A DNA stretch of 32,847 bases from an uncultured Prevotellaceae bacterium (GTDB lineage: Bacteria > Bacteroidota > Bacteroidia > Bacteroidales > Bacteroidaceae): contig CALFJG010000019.1 of the NCBI GenBank assembly GCA_937877625.1, forward strand, positions 1 to 32,847, in the 5' to 3' direction. Shown piece after piece: positions 8,565 through 16,729 of the stretch (the first letter of the stretch is position 1; the number at the start of each line of letters is the position of its first letter). Both the position numbers and the translations under genes were made by a program. Under the pieces are notes generated by a model. The model was not told the DNA's origin, did no database searches, and saw only the letters and a list, made by a program, of their open reading frames with translations.

Positions 8565-8572
8565 TACATTTG
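8565..8572 (+). promoter_or_regulatory. -7 element of the arginine operon promoter
   Basis: TACATTTG matches TAnnTTTG exactly and lies 21 bases before the ATG at 8594. Transcription would start near 8580 with a very short leader. No well-placed TTTG was found for the -33 element, so recognition may be weak or need an activator. An arginine-repressor operator could not be identified by eye. Confidence 0.55.
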
Positions 8573-8593
8573 CCGCAAATCAAATCTATAACG

Positions 8594-9229
8594 ATGAACA
8601 ACGAGAACAATATCGTAGTGCGTGATGCCACCTCCGCCGACACGCATTTTGCTGAGAAGATTTGTACGCTTATCTTTGAGAGTGCGCAGCAGCGCGGCAC
8701 GGGCATTGCTCGTCGCACACCCGAATATGTCAGCGAGAAGATGGAGACGGGCAAAGCCGTTGTGGCACTCGACGGCGACCGCATCGTAGGGTTTAGTTAC
8801 ATCGAGACGTGGAGCCACGGCGATTTCGTGGCTACCAGCGGCCTTATTGTTGACCCCGAATACCGTGGCAGAGGCATCGCCACGCGTATCAAGCAAGAGA
8901 CGTTCCGACTGGCGCGCACCAAGTTTCCACAAGCCAAGATTTTCAGCATCACTACCTCGCTTGCCGTGATGAAACTCAACACGAAGTTGGGCTACAAGCC
9001 AGTTACCTTCAGCGAACTCACACAAGACGATGAATACTGGAAGGGCTGTGAGGGCTGCACCAACTACGATATTTTGGTGCGTACCCACCGCGACAAATGT
9101 CTTTGTACCGGTATGCTCTTCGACCCCGCTGCCACCGAGACGCAGCAAACCACGCAGCGCGGTGGCCTGACACCGTATGTTATGGCAGCCGCTAATTGGT
9201 TTAAGAACCTAAGCCTCAGGAAGAAATAA
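8594..9229 (+). CDS. GNAT N-acyltransferase, likely N-acylglutamate synthase of the arginine pathway
   Basis: A 211-aa GNAT-fold enzyme. The start at 8594 follows the promoter box; a longer frame from 8561 would begin before the predicted transcription start. Acetyl-CoA motif A is visible as VDPEYRGRGIATRI (about residues 92-105). The C-terminal part carries CEGC and, 13 residues later, CLC, a four-cysteine set that could hold a metal ion. It is the first gene of the arg operon, 24 bases before argG. In Bacteroides the gene in the same place next to argG is linked to arginine synthesis and fills the missing ArgA step. Acylation of glutamate with an acetyl or succinyl group is therefore inferred from family and position; the acyl donor cannot be read from sequence. 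Confidence 0.75.
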   Translation: MNNENNIVVRDATSADTHFAEKICTLIFESAQQRGTGIARRTPEYVSEKMETGKAVVALDGDRIVGFSYIETWSHGDFVATSGLIVDPEYRGRGIATRIKQETFRLARTKFPQAKIFSITTSLAVMKLNTKLGYKPVTFSELTQDDEYWKGCEGCTNYDILVRTHRDKCLCTGMLFDPAATETQQTTQRGGLTPYVMAAANWFKNLSLRKK

Positions 9230-9253
9230 TCTTAAAAAAACGTTTCAATCACA

Positions 9254-10468
9254 ATGTCTAAAAAGAAAGTAGTACTCGCCTTCAGCGGCGGCCTTGACAC
9301 CTCTTTCGCCGTGAAGTACCTCACGGAGGAAAAGGGATTTGATGTCTATACCGCCATCGCTAACACCGGCGGTTTCTCAACCGATGAATTAGCTCGCATA
9401 GAGCAGCGCGCCTTGGCTCTGGGAGCCGTGCGCCACGCCACACTCGATATCACGCACGACTACTACCAACGTAGCATACGCTTTATGGTTTATGGCAATG
9501 TGCTTCGCGGCGGCACGTACCCCATCAGCGTTAGCTCAGAACGCATCTTTCAAGCCATTGCCACCATTCAGTATGCCAAGCAAATCGGGGCAGACTATGT
9601 GGCACACGGCTCCACGGGTGCCGGCAACGACCAGGTGCGCTTTGACCTTACGTTTCAAGTACTTGCACCCGAGATAGAGATTATCACCCCGACGCGCGAT
9701 CTTGCCCTGACGCGTGAATACGAAATAAATTACCTGCGCGAACACGGCTTTGAGGCCGACTTCACCAAGTTGGAGTATTCTATAAACAAAGGTCTTTGGG
9801 GCACAAGCGTCGGCGGCAAGGAAACACTACATAGCGACCAAACCCTCCCCGAGGAGGCCTACCCCTCCCCCTTGACAGAAACAGGCACGGAGACGCTTAC
9901 CTTAGGCTTTGAGCAGGGCGAGCTCAGCAGCGTCAACGGTGAGGCGTTCGCCGATAAGGTGGCCGCCATACGTGCCGTGGAAGCCATCGCCTCGCGCTAT
10001 GCCATAGGCCGCGATATGCATATCGGCGACACCATCGTAGGCATTAAAGGACGTGTGGGCTTTGAGGCCGCAGCACCCATTGTTATCATCGCCGCCCACA
10101 AGATGCTTGAGAAACACACCCTCACCAAGTGGCAAGCCTATTGGAAAGACCAGCTCGGAACGTGGTACGGTATGTTCCTCCACGAGGCGCAGTATCTTGA
10201 CCCCGTGATGCGCGATATGGAGAAATTCTTAGAACATTCCCAGCGCAACGTCACCGGTGAAGTAGTTCTCACGCTTCGCCCCTATACCTACCAACTCGTG
10301 GGTGTGCGCTCAAAGCACGATTTGATGAACAACGACTTCGGCGAGTACGGCGAGGTGATGAAAGCGTGGACACCCGACGATGTGAAAGGATTTATCAAGA
10401 TGATGGCCACGCCGATGAAGATTTACTACGGCGTGCAGCAACACGCCGGTAAGCCCGAGGAGGTATGA
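9254..10468 (+). CDS. argG: Argininosuccinate synthase
   Basis: A 404-aa cytosolic enzyme joining citrulline and aspartate with ATP to make argininosuccinate. The PP-loop ATP site is near the N-terminus, AFSGGLDTS at residues 9-17. HGSTGAGNDQVRFDLTF is the conserved citrulline/aspartate-binding stretch. Length fits the family. Its stop overlaps the argC start by four bases (ATGA at 10465-10468), showing translational coupling. It comes second in the operon, as in Bacteroides. No irregularities are seen. Confidence 0.96.
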   Translation: MSKKKVVLAFSGGLDTSFAVKYLTEEKGFDVYTAIANTGGFSTDELARIEQRALALGAVRHATLDITHDYYQRSIRFMVYGNVLRGGTYPISVSSERIFQAIATIQYAKQIGADYVAHGSTGAGNDQVRFDLTFQVLAPEIEIITPTRDLALTREYEINYLREHGFEADFTKLEYSINKGLWGTSVGGKETLHSDQTLPEEAYPSPLTETGTETLTLGFEQGELSSVNGEAFADKVAAIRAVEAIASRYAIGRDMHIGDTIVGIKGRVGFEAAAPIVIIAAHKMLEKHTLTKWQAYWKDQLGTWYGMFLHEAQYLDPVMRDMEKFLEHSQRNVTGEVVLTLRPYTYQLVGVRSKHDLMNNDFGEYGEVMKAWTPDDVKGFIKMMATPMKIYYGVQQHAGKPEEV

Positions 10469-11424
10469 TTCGTGCAGGCATCATAGGCGGCGCGGGCTAC
10501 ACGGCGGGCGAACTGTTGCGCTTGCTATTGGGACACCCTCACGCAGAGATAGCCTTTGTGCAGAGTACGAGCCAAGCAGGGTTGCCGGTGGCCGAGGTGC
10601 ACGAAAACTTAGTGGGCGACACCTCGCTGTGTTTCACCGACTGCGCCGACTTGGAAAGTGTTGATGTGCTGTTTCTTTGTATGGGACACGGCCGGAGCCG
10701 CGCCTTTTGGGAGGCGAATGAAATGCCTCGCGGACTGCGTGTGATAGACCTCGCGCAGGACTTCCGCGATGAAACGTGCGGCTACGTCTATGGACTGCCC
10801 GAGTGGCAGCGCGAGCGTATCCGACAAGCCCGTCTCGTGGCCAATCCTGGTTGCTTCGCTACGGCTATTCAGTTGGCTCTGCTGCCCTTGGCGGCCGGCC
10901 GGCAGTTACAGAGCGAGGTACACATCACGGCAATCACCGGCAGTACCGGCGCGGGCGTTAAGCCCGGAGCCACCACGCACTTCAGTTGGCGCACCGATAA
11001 CCTCAGCGTGTATAAACCCTTTGAGCACCAACACCTCTTAGAGATAGGGCGCAACCTCGGATTGCTACAAGGCACACAACCCACGATAAACTTCGTGCCG
11101 CTGCGCGGCGACTTTGCGCGCGGTATCCTTGCCAGCGTATATACGCGCACCGAACTTCACGAGGACGAGGCGCGTGCCATCTTTTGCGACTTTTACCACG
11201 AGGCTTCTTTTACTGTCGTGAGCCAGAAGCCTATCAACCTCAAGCAAGTGGTCAACACCAACAAGGCTCTCCTCTCAGTAGAGGTGCATCGCGGCTATCT
11301 GCATGTGGTGAGTTGCATTGACAACCTGCTAAAAGGTGCCAGCGGACAAGCCGTGCAGAATATGAACCTACTCTTCGGCCTTGACGAGTCGTGCGGACTC
11401 CGGCTCAAGGGCAGTGGCTTTTAA
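10465..11424 (+). CDS. argC: N-acyl-gamma-glutamyl-phosphate reductase
   Basis: A 319-aa NADPH-dependent reductase making N-acylglutamate semialdehyde from the acyl phosphate produced by ArgB. The N-terminal Rossmann motif GIIGGAGYTAGEL is present. The catalytic cysteine is C130 in NPGCFAT, followed by the conserved GSTGAGVKPG and HQHLLEI segments. Length is typical of the short bacterial form. It overlaps argG by four bases and ends 20 bases before argD. Confidence 0.95.
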   Translation: MIRAGIIGGAGYTAGELLRLLLGHPHAEIAFVQSTSQAGLPVAEVHENLVGDTSLCFTDCADLESVDVLFLCMGHGRSRAFWEANEMPRGLRVIDLAQDFRDETCGYVYGLPEWQRERIRQARLVANPGCFATAIQLALLPLAAGRQLQSEVHITAITGSTGAGVKPGATTHFSWRTDNLSVYKPFEHQHLLEIGRNLGLLQGTQPTINFVPLRGDFARGILASVYTRTELHEDEARAIFCDFYHEASFTVVSQKPINLKQVVNTNKALLSVEVHRGYLHVVSCIDNLLKGASGQAVQNMNLLFGLDESCGLRLKGSGF

Positions 11425-11444
11425 CCCTTTTATCTTCCTCCCGA

Positions 11445-12569
11445 ATGACTCTTTATCCTGTTTATCCGCTCTATCCAGTGGAACCCGTGAGCGGCAAAGG
11501 CAATTATGTGTTCGATGCCAACGGCACACGCTATCTTGATTTTTACGGCGGCCACGCTGTGATTAGTATCGGCCACGCCCATCCGCATTATGTGGAGGCG
11601 GTGAGCAGACAGGTGGGCAAACTCGGTTTTTATTCCAACAGCGTAGAAAACTCTTTGCAGCAACGTCTGGCCAACTTGCTCGGACGCGTCAGCGGCTACG
11701 ACAGCTACCAACTGTTCCTCGTCAATAGCGGAGCCGAGGCCAACGAAAACGCACTCAAAGTGGCCTCGTTCCACACCGGACGTACGCGCGTGCTGGCTTT
11801 CTCGGGGGCTTTCCACGGACGCACGAGCGGTGCAGTAGCGGTGACGGACAACCCGCGCATCAACGCGCCGTTCAATGTCACCGACAAGGTAACGTTCGTC
11901 CCTCTGGGCGATACCGAAGCCGTGTGCCGTGAGTTGGCCTCAAGGCAATACTGTGCCGTAATAGTAGAAGGCATACAAGGTGTGGCCGGCATTCGCGAGC
12001 CGGGCGATGCTTTCCTGCAAGCACTTCGCCAGGTATGTACCGATACTGGCACCTGCCTAATCCTCGACGAGGTGCAAAGCGGCTATGGACGTACCGGGCG
12101 TTTCTTTGCCCATCAGTTTGCCGACATACGCCCAGACCTTATTACTATGGCAAAGGGAATGGGCGGAGGCTTTCCCATTGGTGGTGTGCTTATCGCCCCG
12201 CATATAGAAGCCTGGAGCGGACAACTCGGCACTACCTTTGGCGGCAACCACCTCGCTTGTGCCGCAGCATTGGCGGTGCTGGAGGTCATTGAGGCCGAGG
12301 GGCTGATAGAAAACGCTGCTATGACGGGCGACTATCTTATGGAGAAGCTCAAGACGTTACGCGGTGTTAGTCAGCTACGAGGTCGTGGCTTGATGATAGG
12401 TTTTGACGTTGAGGGAAGTGCCGCCGACCTTCGTCGCCGTCTGGTGTTTGAGCAACACGTCTTCACCGGCGGTGCCGGAGCAAGCACCATTCGTCTGCTT
12501 CCTGCTCTTACAGCGATGCCTATACATGCCGATGAGTGCATCAACGCCTTAACCGCCGTTCTTGCATAA
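11445..12569 (+). CDS. argD: N-acylornithine aminotransferase
   Basis: A 374-aa class-III PLP aminotransferase moving an amino group from glutamate to N-acylglutamate semialdehyde. The start at 11445 is preferred over an in-frame ATG at 11391, which lies inside argC; it gives the usual MTLYPVYPLYPVEPV opening. LNSGAEANE-like (VNSGAEANENALKVA), the PLP-aspartate segment LILDEVQSGYGRTG and the Schiff-base lysine K237 in MAKGMGGGFPIG are all visible. The acyl preference (acetyl or succinyl) cannot be told from these motifs. Confidence 0.94.
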   Translation: MTLYPVYPLYPVEPVSGKGNYVFDANGTRYLDFYGGHAVISIGHAHPHYVEAVSRQVGKLGFYSNSVENSLQQRLANLLGRVSGYDSYQLFLVNSGAEANENALKVASFHTGRTRVLAFSGAFHGRTSGAVAVTDNPRINAPFNVTDKVTFVPLGDTEAVCRELASRQYCAVIVEGIQGVAGIREPGDAFLQALRQVCTDTGTCLILDEVQSGYGRTGRFFAHQFADIRPDLITMAKGMGGGFPIGGVLIAPHIEAWSGQLGTTFGGNHLACAAALAVLEVIEAEGLIENAAMTGDYLMEKLKTLRGVSQLRGRGLMIGFDVEGSAADLRRRLVFEQHVFTGGAGASTIRLLPALTAMPIHADECINALTAVLA

Positions 12570-12623
12570 AGCCCTGCGTACTCTCTTTTTTCATATAAAC
12601 AGATATTTACCTCCTCCCTTACA

Positions 12624-13580
12624 ATGAGAACTTTCCTCCACCCCGCCGACCTCGGCGATTTGCAAGGCGCGCTGCAAGAGGCGCAGCATATCAAGGCCAA
12701 CCGTTTTGCCTATGATACAATCGGGCGCAACAAGACGGCACTGCTCATTTTTTTCAACAACAGCCTGCGCACCCGCCTCAGTACGCAGAAAGCAGCGATG
12801 AACCTCGGTATGAACGTCATTGTACTCGACGTGAACCAAGGCGCGTGGAAGCTTGAAACCGAGCGCGGCGTGATAATGGACGGCGACAAAAGCGAGCACC
12901 TGCTTGAGGCAGTGCCTGTGATGGGTAGCTACTGCGATGTTATCGGTGTGCGCACCTTTGCACGTTTTGAAAACCGCGACGACGATTATTCTGAGCGCAT
13001 CCTGCAGCAGTTTATTCAACACAGCGGACGCCCCGTGTTTAGTATGGAGAGTGCCACGGTGCACCCCCTTCAAGCCTTTGCCGACCTCATCACTATCGAA
13101 GAACACAAACGCACCGCCAAGCCAAAGGTGGTACTTACCTGGGCTCCACATCCTAAAGCCTTGCCACAGGCTGTACCTAACAGTTTTGCCGAGTGGATGG
13201 TGGCGGCGGGCTACGACCTTACTATCGCACATCCCGAGGGCTACGAGCTCTGCGAGGATTTCTCACGCGGCGCACGTATCACCTACGACCAAGACGAGGC
13301 ACTCCAGGGTGCCGACTTCGTCTATGCCAAGAATTGGGCCGCGTATCGCGCGCCGCATTATGGTCAAGTGTTGTCGAAAGACCTATCGTGGACAGTCAGC
13401 CAAGAAAAGATGGCACTTACCAATGACGCTGCTTTTATGCACTGTCTGCCCGTGCGCCGCAATATGATTGTCACCGACGACGTGATAGAAAGTCCGCGCA
13501 GCCTTGTTATCCCCGAAGCCGCCAACCGAGAGATCTCGGCAACGGTGGTGCTGAAACGTATGGTGGAAGCCTTATCCTAA
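12624..13580 (+). CDS. argF': N-acylornithine carbamoyltransferase (Bacteroides SOTCase type)
   Basis: A 318-aa transcarbamylase. It has the carbamoyl-phosphate loop SLRTRLST (residues 47-54), the HPLQ motif and HCLPVRRN near the C-terminus. It matches, position for position over the first 90 residues, what I remember of the Bacteroides fragilis enzyme that carbamoylates N-succinylornithine, including NQGAWKLETERGVIMDGDK at 71-89. It is not a classical ornithine carbamoyltransferase. Residue 90 is Ser. That position is Pro in the B. fragilis succinyl enzyme and corresponds to Glu92 in the Xanthomonas acetyl enzyme, where it sets specificity. The acyl substrate is therefore uncertain. It sits 54 bases after argD and 21 bases before argB. 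Confidence 0.92.
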   Translation: MRTFLHPADLGDLQGALQEAQHIKANRFAYDTIGRNKTALLIFFNNSLRTRLSTQKAAMNLGMNVIVLDVNQGAWKLETERGVIMDGDKSEHLLEAVPVMGSYCDVIGVRTFARFENRDDDYSERILQQFIQHSGRPVFSMESATVHPLQAFADLITIEEHKRTAKPKVVLTWAPHPKALPQAVPNSFAEWMVAAGYDLTIAHPEGYELCEDFSRGARITYDQDEALQGADFVYAKNWAAYRAPHYGQVLSKDLSWTVSQEKMALTNDAAFMHCLPVRRNMIVTDDVIESPRSLVIPEAANREISATVVLKRMVEALS

Positions 13581-13601
13581 CCCCCACACGCACACACACA
13601 G

Positions 13602-14375
13602 ATGCTTACCGTAGTGAAGATAGGCGGCAACGTCATTGACTCCCCCGATGCACTGCAGACGTTTCTCACCGCCTTTGCAAAATTAGAAGGGGAAAAGGTG
13701 CTCGTACACGGAGGTGGGAAGTTGGCCACGCGCCTCTGCGAACGTCTCGGCATAGAGACACGGATGGTAGAAGGCCGTCGCATCACCGACGCGGCCACCC
13801 TTGACGTGGCCACTATGGTTTACGCCGGTTTAACCAACAAACGCATTGTGGCTGGCCTTGCTGCTCGTGGGCTGCGTGCCGTAGGACTCTGCGGGGCGGA
13901 TGCTTGCGCGGTGCGCTCTGTCAGACGTAGTCCCGTACCAATAGATTTCGGTTTCGTGGGCGATATTCCGGTAGATGGCGTAGATGCCGCTTTTATCCTT
14001 TCACTCACGCAGCAGGGCATAGTACCCGTGTTTTGTGCCATCACCCACGATGGGCAAGGCCAGCTCCTCAATACCAATGCCGACAGCATAGCCTCGGCCA
14101 TTGCCACGGCTCTGGCGCAGAGGCAACCTACGGAGTTGGTGTTTTGTTTTGAGAAAAATGGTGTGCTTCAAAACATCGATGATACTACAAGCGTCATTCC
14201 TCGTATCACCCGTGCCGACTTCGCCCGCCTAAAAGCAGAGGGCGTGGTGGCTGCAGGTATGCTACCAAAAATCAATAACGCCCTGGCCGCGGTGGATAGC
14301 GGTGTGGCGCGCGTTATTATTAAGTCGGCTGAAGCACTGTGTGAGAAAGAGGCGGGAACGATGGTCGTGGGCTAA
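13602..14375 (+). CDS. argB: N-acylglutamate kinase
   Basis: A 257-aa amino-acid-kinase-fold enzyme phosphorylating N-acylglutamate with ATP. KIGGNVID at residues 6-13 and VHGGGK at 39-44 form the ATP-phosphate site. NTNADSIASAIA is the conserved substrate and nucleotide loop, and the C-terminal GMLPKINNA lysine is present. The protein lacks the N-terminal extension seen in arginine-inhibited hexameric forms, so direct feedback inhibition is less likely here. It is the last gene of the operon and ends about 90 bases before a hairpin terminator. Confidence 0.95.
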   Translation: MLTVVKIGGNVIDSPDALQTFLTAFAKLEGEKVLVHGGGKLATRLCERLGIETRMVEGRRITDAATLDVATMVYAGLTNKRIVAGLAARGLRAVGLCGADACAVRSVRRSPVPIDFGFVGDIPVDGVDAAFILSLTQQGIVPVFCAITHDGQGQLLNTNADSIASAIATALAQRQPTELVFCFEKNGVLQNIDDTTSVIPRITRADFARLKAEGVVAAGMLPKINNALAAVDSGVARVIIKSAEALCEKEAGTMVVG

Positions 14376-14463
14376 ACGCTTTCGCGACTGTTCCTATCTT
14401 ATCCTACTAAGATACACGTCTATCGTAGGCCGCAGGCGATGCCTGTTACCCCCTGAATAGTCC

Positions 14464-14488
14464 AAGAGTGCCTTTGGTACTCTTTTTT
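14464..14488 (+). terminator. Intrinsic terminator of the arginine operon
   Basis: AAGAGTGCC (14464-14472) pairs with GGTACTCTT (14476-14484), one G-U pair, around a TTT loop, and a run of T follows to 14488. It ends transcription after argB and overlaps the last bases of the convergent LysM gene. Confidence 0.75.
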
Positions 14489-16016
14489 AGTTCCTCACCC
14501 CGATGGTGGTGATGGTGCGTGCCTTTTGGAAATGGAGCAGGTAGATGTTCGTGTGGACGTATCCACCTTGTGGGTTGGCTTTGGTGAAGCGCAGGTGGGT
14601 TTGCACAGCATTAGTCCCGTGGTGTTCCTGCCCGTGGTATTCGTCGCCATAGCTAATGAAGGCGGCCATAGTTTGTAGTCCAACGTCGTAGCCGAGCGCG
14701 CCGTAGCGTGGGTAGTAGGGTAGTAGGTCGGTGTGGTAGCGGTCGCGGTATTTTCTCACGAACACTTTTACGTCGTCGTCGTAGGGATTAAAGAAAGCGG
14801 GGCAGAAGAGGTACGTGTCGCAGGCGTACCACGTCATACGGTCGGTGTCTTGATACTTCTGCCAGTCGGGGTAGGCGAGCAGGCTGGTATTGAGCAGTGG
14901 CATATCGCTGCGCAGCCGGTCGAGGCGTTGTAGTGCTGCGCGATAGTCGTCTTCTTGGCTTCCGTCTGGCACGAAGAGTACGCGGTCGTGATTGGCGAAG
15001 AGGCTAAGGATTTGCTCGCTGGTGAAGTTGACGGGCAGTGCGCTGTGTGTGGCTCCTTGGCGTGTGGCTTTTGCAAGCAGTTGGCTGACGAAGTTGGTTT
15101 CGTTGTGCGAGGGGGTGTGGAGTACGACGATGTGTGTGCTGCCAAACTGTCGGGCTATCACCTCTGCGGCGGCTCGGTTGCGATATGTTTCGGGGGTGTT
15201 TACCACATAGACCGCGGCGTTGCGTTCCACCTCGCTCACCTTGCTGCTAAAAGGCACAATGAGCCGTACGCCGTTGCGCCGGGCGTAGTCGGCGAGCAGG
15301 GGGAAGTGGTTGGGATAGAGCGGCCCGTAGATGATGTCAACGGGGTTGGTGCGTAGTTTGCTCTGTAGGTCGGATAGTGTGCCGTCGTCGGGGTTTTCTT
15401 CGTAGGCGTAGATGGTGACGTTGCAACCTGTTTGTTTTACTTCTTCTGCGGCAATCAATAGTCCGCGATAGAACTCAGTGCAACGTGCCACCTCGGGGCG
15501 TTCGGCTTTGAGTGGTAAAACGATGGCCACGCGCACGCCACGTGTTATGGGGGCTTGCTGTGCGGCGGTGTTGCTGCTGGGTATTCTTATGCGCGCACCG
15601 ACGGGCAACACGTAGTCGGGACGTTCCATACCGGGGTTGGCCTGCCGCAGTGTTTCGGGCGTTATGCCGTAGCGATGGGCGATGCCCCAAATGGTTTCGC
15701 CTTGTTCTACGGTGTGATAAAGCGTGGAGGCTGTCTGAGGTGCGGCGGGGGTGGGTGACGTGGCGGCCTCGGGCGTGGTGGGGATGCGTATCACTTGTCC
15801 ACGTTGCAGGTTGTTGGTGGTCAGTCCGGGGTTGGCGGCGAGTATTTCGCCGATAGTAGTGCCGAAGCGTCGTGCTATGCCGTAGAGTGTCTCTTGTTGC
15901 TCCACGGTGTGCTGTATATAGGCGGTTTGTGCGGTGAGTAATGCGGGTATCGTGAGCCACAGCGCGATGACGAGCATAAGGCGTGCGACAACGGCGCGAA
16001 GGGGTGGGTGAGTCAT
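14487..16016 (-). CDS. Exported protein with two LysM domains and a periplasmic-binding-protein fold
   Basis: A 509-aa protein. The start at 16016 lies 16 bases after cdd ends; an alternative ATG at 16049 would overlap cdd. A signal peptide spans about residues 1-31 (LMLVIALWLTIPALLTAQ). Two LysM modules follow: HTVEQQETLYGIARRFGTT (from about residue 37) and HTVEQGETIWGIAHRYGIT (from about 102), each ending in a RIP-containing strand. The rest (about 165-509) looks like a type-1 periplasmic-binding fold: VRVAIVLPLK, FYRGLLIAAEEV, DIIYGPLYPNH and YDVGLQTMAAFI. No transporter genes adjoin it. The LysM modules would hold it to peptidoglycan. LpoA, a regulator of peptidoglycan synthase, has a similar fold, so a cell-wall role is possible but unproven. 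Confidence 0.82.
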   Translation of the reverse strand: MTHPPLRAVVARLMLVIALWLTIPALLTAQTAYIQHTVEQQETLYGIARRFGTTIGEILAANPGLTTNNLQRGQVIRIPTTPEAATSPTPAAPQTASTLYHTVEQGETIWGIAHRYGITPETLRQANPGMERPDYVLPVGARIRIPSSNTAAQQAPITRGVRVAIVLPLKAERPEVARCTEFYRGLLIAAEEVKQTGCNVTIYAYEENPDDGTLSDLQSKLRTNPVDIIYGPLYPNHFPLLADYARRNGVRLIVPFSSKVSEVERNAAVYVVNTPETYRNRAAAEVIARQFGSTHIVVLHTPSHNETNFVSQLLAKATRQGATHSALPVNFTSEQILSLFANHDRVLFVPDGSQEDDYRAALQRLDRLRSDMPLLNTSLLAYPDWQKYQDTDRMTWYACDTYLFCPAFFNPYDDDVKVFVRKYRDRYHTDLLPYYPRYGALGYDVGLQTMAAFISYGDEYHGQEHHGTNAVQTHLRFTKANPQGGYVHTNIYLLHFQKARTITTIGVRN

Positions 16017-16032
16017 AGTGAGTACTGTGGAC

Positions 16033-16512
16033 TTATAGAAAACTTTCATCGAAACAGAAGGGCAACAAGGTGTTCATACCCTCGAAGATATATGACGTAG
16101 AGGCACCGTAGAGCAATATGCGCATAGGTTTTCCGTGTCGGTGCTCGGTTTCGGCCAATACCTGCCGACACATCCCGCAGGGCGAGATAGGCCGCTGGGT
16201 GAACAGCCCGCTTGTGTCGCGTGCGGCGATGGCGATGGCTTTTACGGCTATGTCGGGAAAGCGTGCTCCGGCGTAGAATATGGCGCACCGCTCGGCGCAG
16301 ATGCCGTTGGGTGTGGCGGCATTCTCTTGGTTGCTGCCGCTGACGATTTCTCCGTTTTCAAGAAGTACGGCGGCACCCACACGAAAGTGCGAATAGGGGG
16401 CATAACTCGTATCTGTGGCGGTCTTGGCGGCTTCTACAAGGCGGTGGTCGGCCTCGTTGAACTCCTCGTCCGTTATGCGCAGGAAAGGAATGTGGAATGT
16501 TTGGTTTTCCAT
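16033..16512 (-). CDS. cdd: Cytidine deaminase
   Basis: A 159-aa cytosolic zinc enzyme converting cytidine and deoxycytidine to uridine and deoxyuridine. The zinc and catalytic set is complete: C72-A-E74 and P111-C112-G-M-C115. NQENAAxPxGICAER is typical of the homotetrameric short form. The start at 16512 is chosen because it opens the conserved domain (MENQTFHIPF); the upstream extension to 16566 has no family similarity. It is divergent from the NhaC-family gene and followed 16 bases later by the LysM gene, so those two may be one transcript. Confidence 0.93.
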   Translation of the reverse strand: MENQTFHIPFLRITDEEFNEADHRLVEAAKTATDTSYAPYSHFRVGAAVLLENGEIVSGSNQENAATPNGICAERCAIFYAGARFPDIAVKAIAIAARDTSGLFTQRPISPCGMCRQVLAETEHRHGKPMRILLYGASTSYIFEGMNTLLPFCFDESFL

Positions 16513-16586
16513 AACTCTGGGGAGGATTAGAATAGGCAAAGAAACAGAAAAACACCGACAAGGCAAAGCCTAACGGCGTTTTTCCT

Positions 16587-16594
16587 TATTTTTG
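16587..16594 (+). promoter_or_regulatory. -7 element upstream of the NhaC-family gene
   Basis: TATTTTTG matches TAnnTTTG exactly. No good -33 TTTG is present at the usual spacing. Transcription would begin near 16601, leaving a leader of about 130 bases to the ATG at 16730. The leader contains a run of ten A (16709-16718). Confidence 0.45.
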
Positions 16595-16729
16595 TGCCGA
16601 TATGGCGGTTCTTTCGTGGCTCCCGAATTTTTTTCTGTGTGCTCTGGGAAAAATACAGCAAGCCACACGTGCCGTTTATGACGTTTGGCAAATTGTTCAA
16701 CTCCTTCCAAAAAAAAAAGTGTTCCCCCT

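Noticed and set aside
8554..8784. Antisense frame over the 5' end of the acyltransferase gene as a possible regulatory peptide
   Set aside because: No start context, no promoter on that strand and no protein features.
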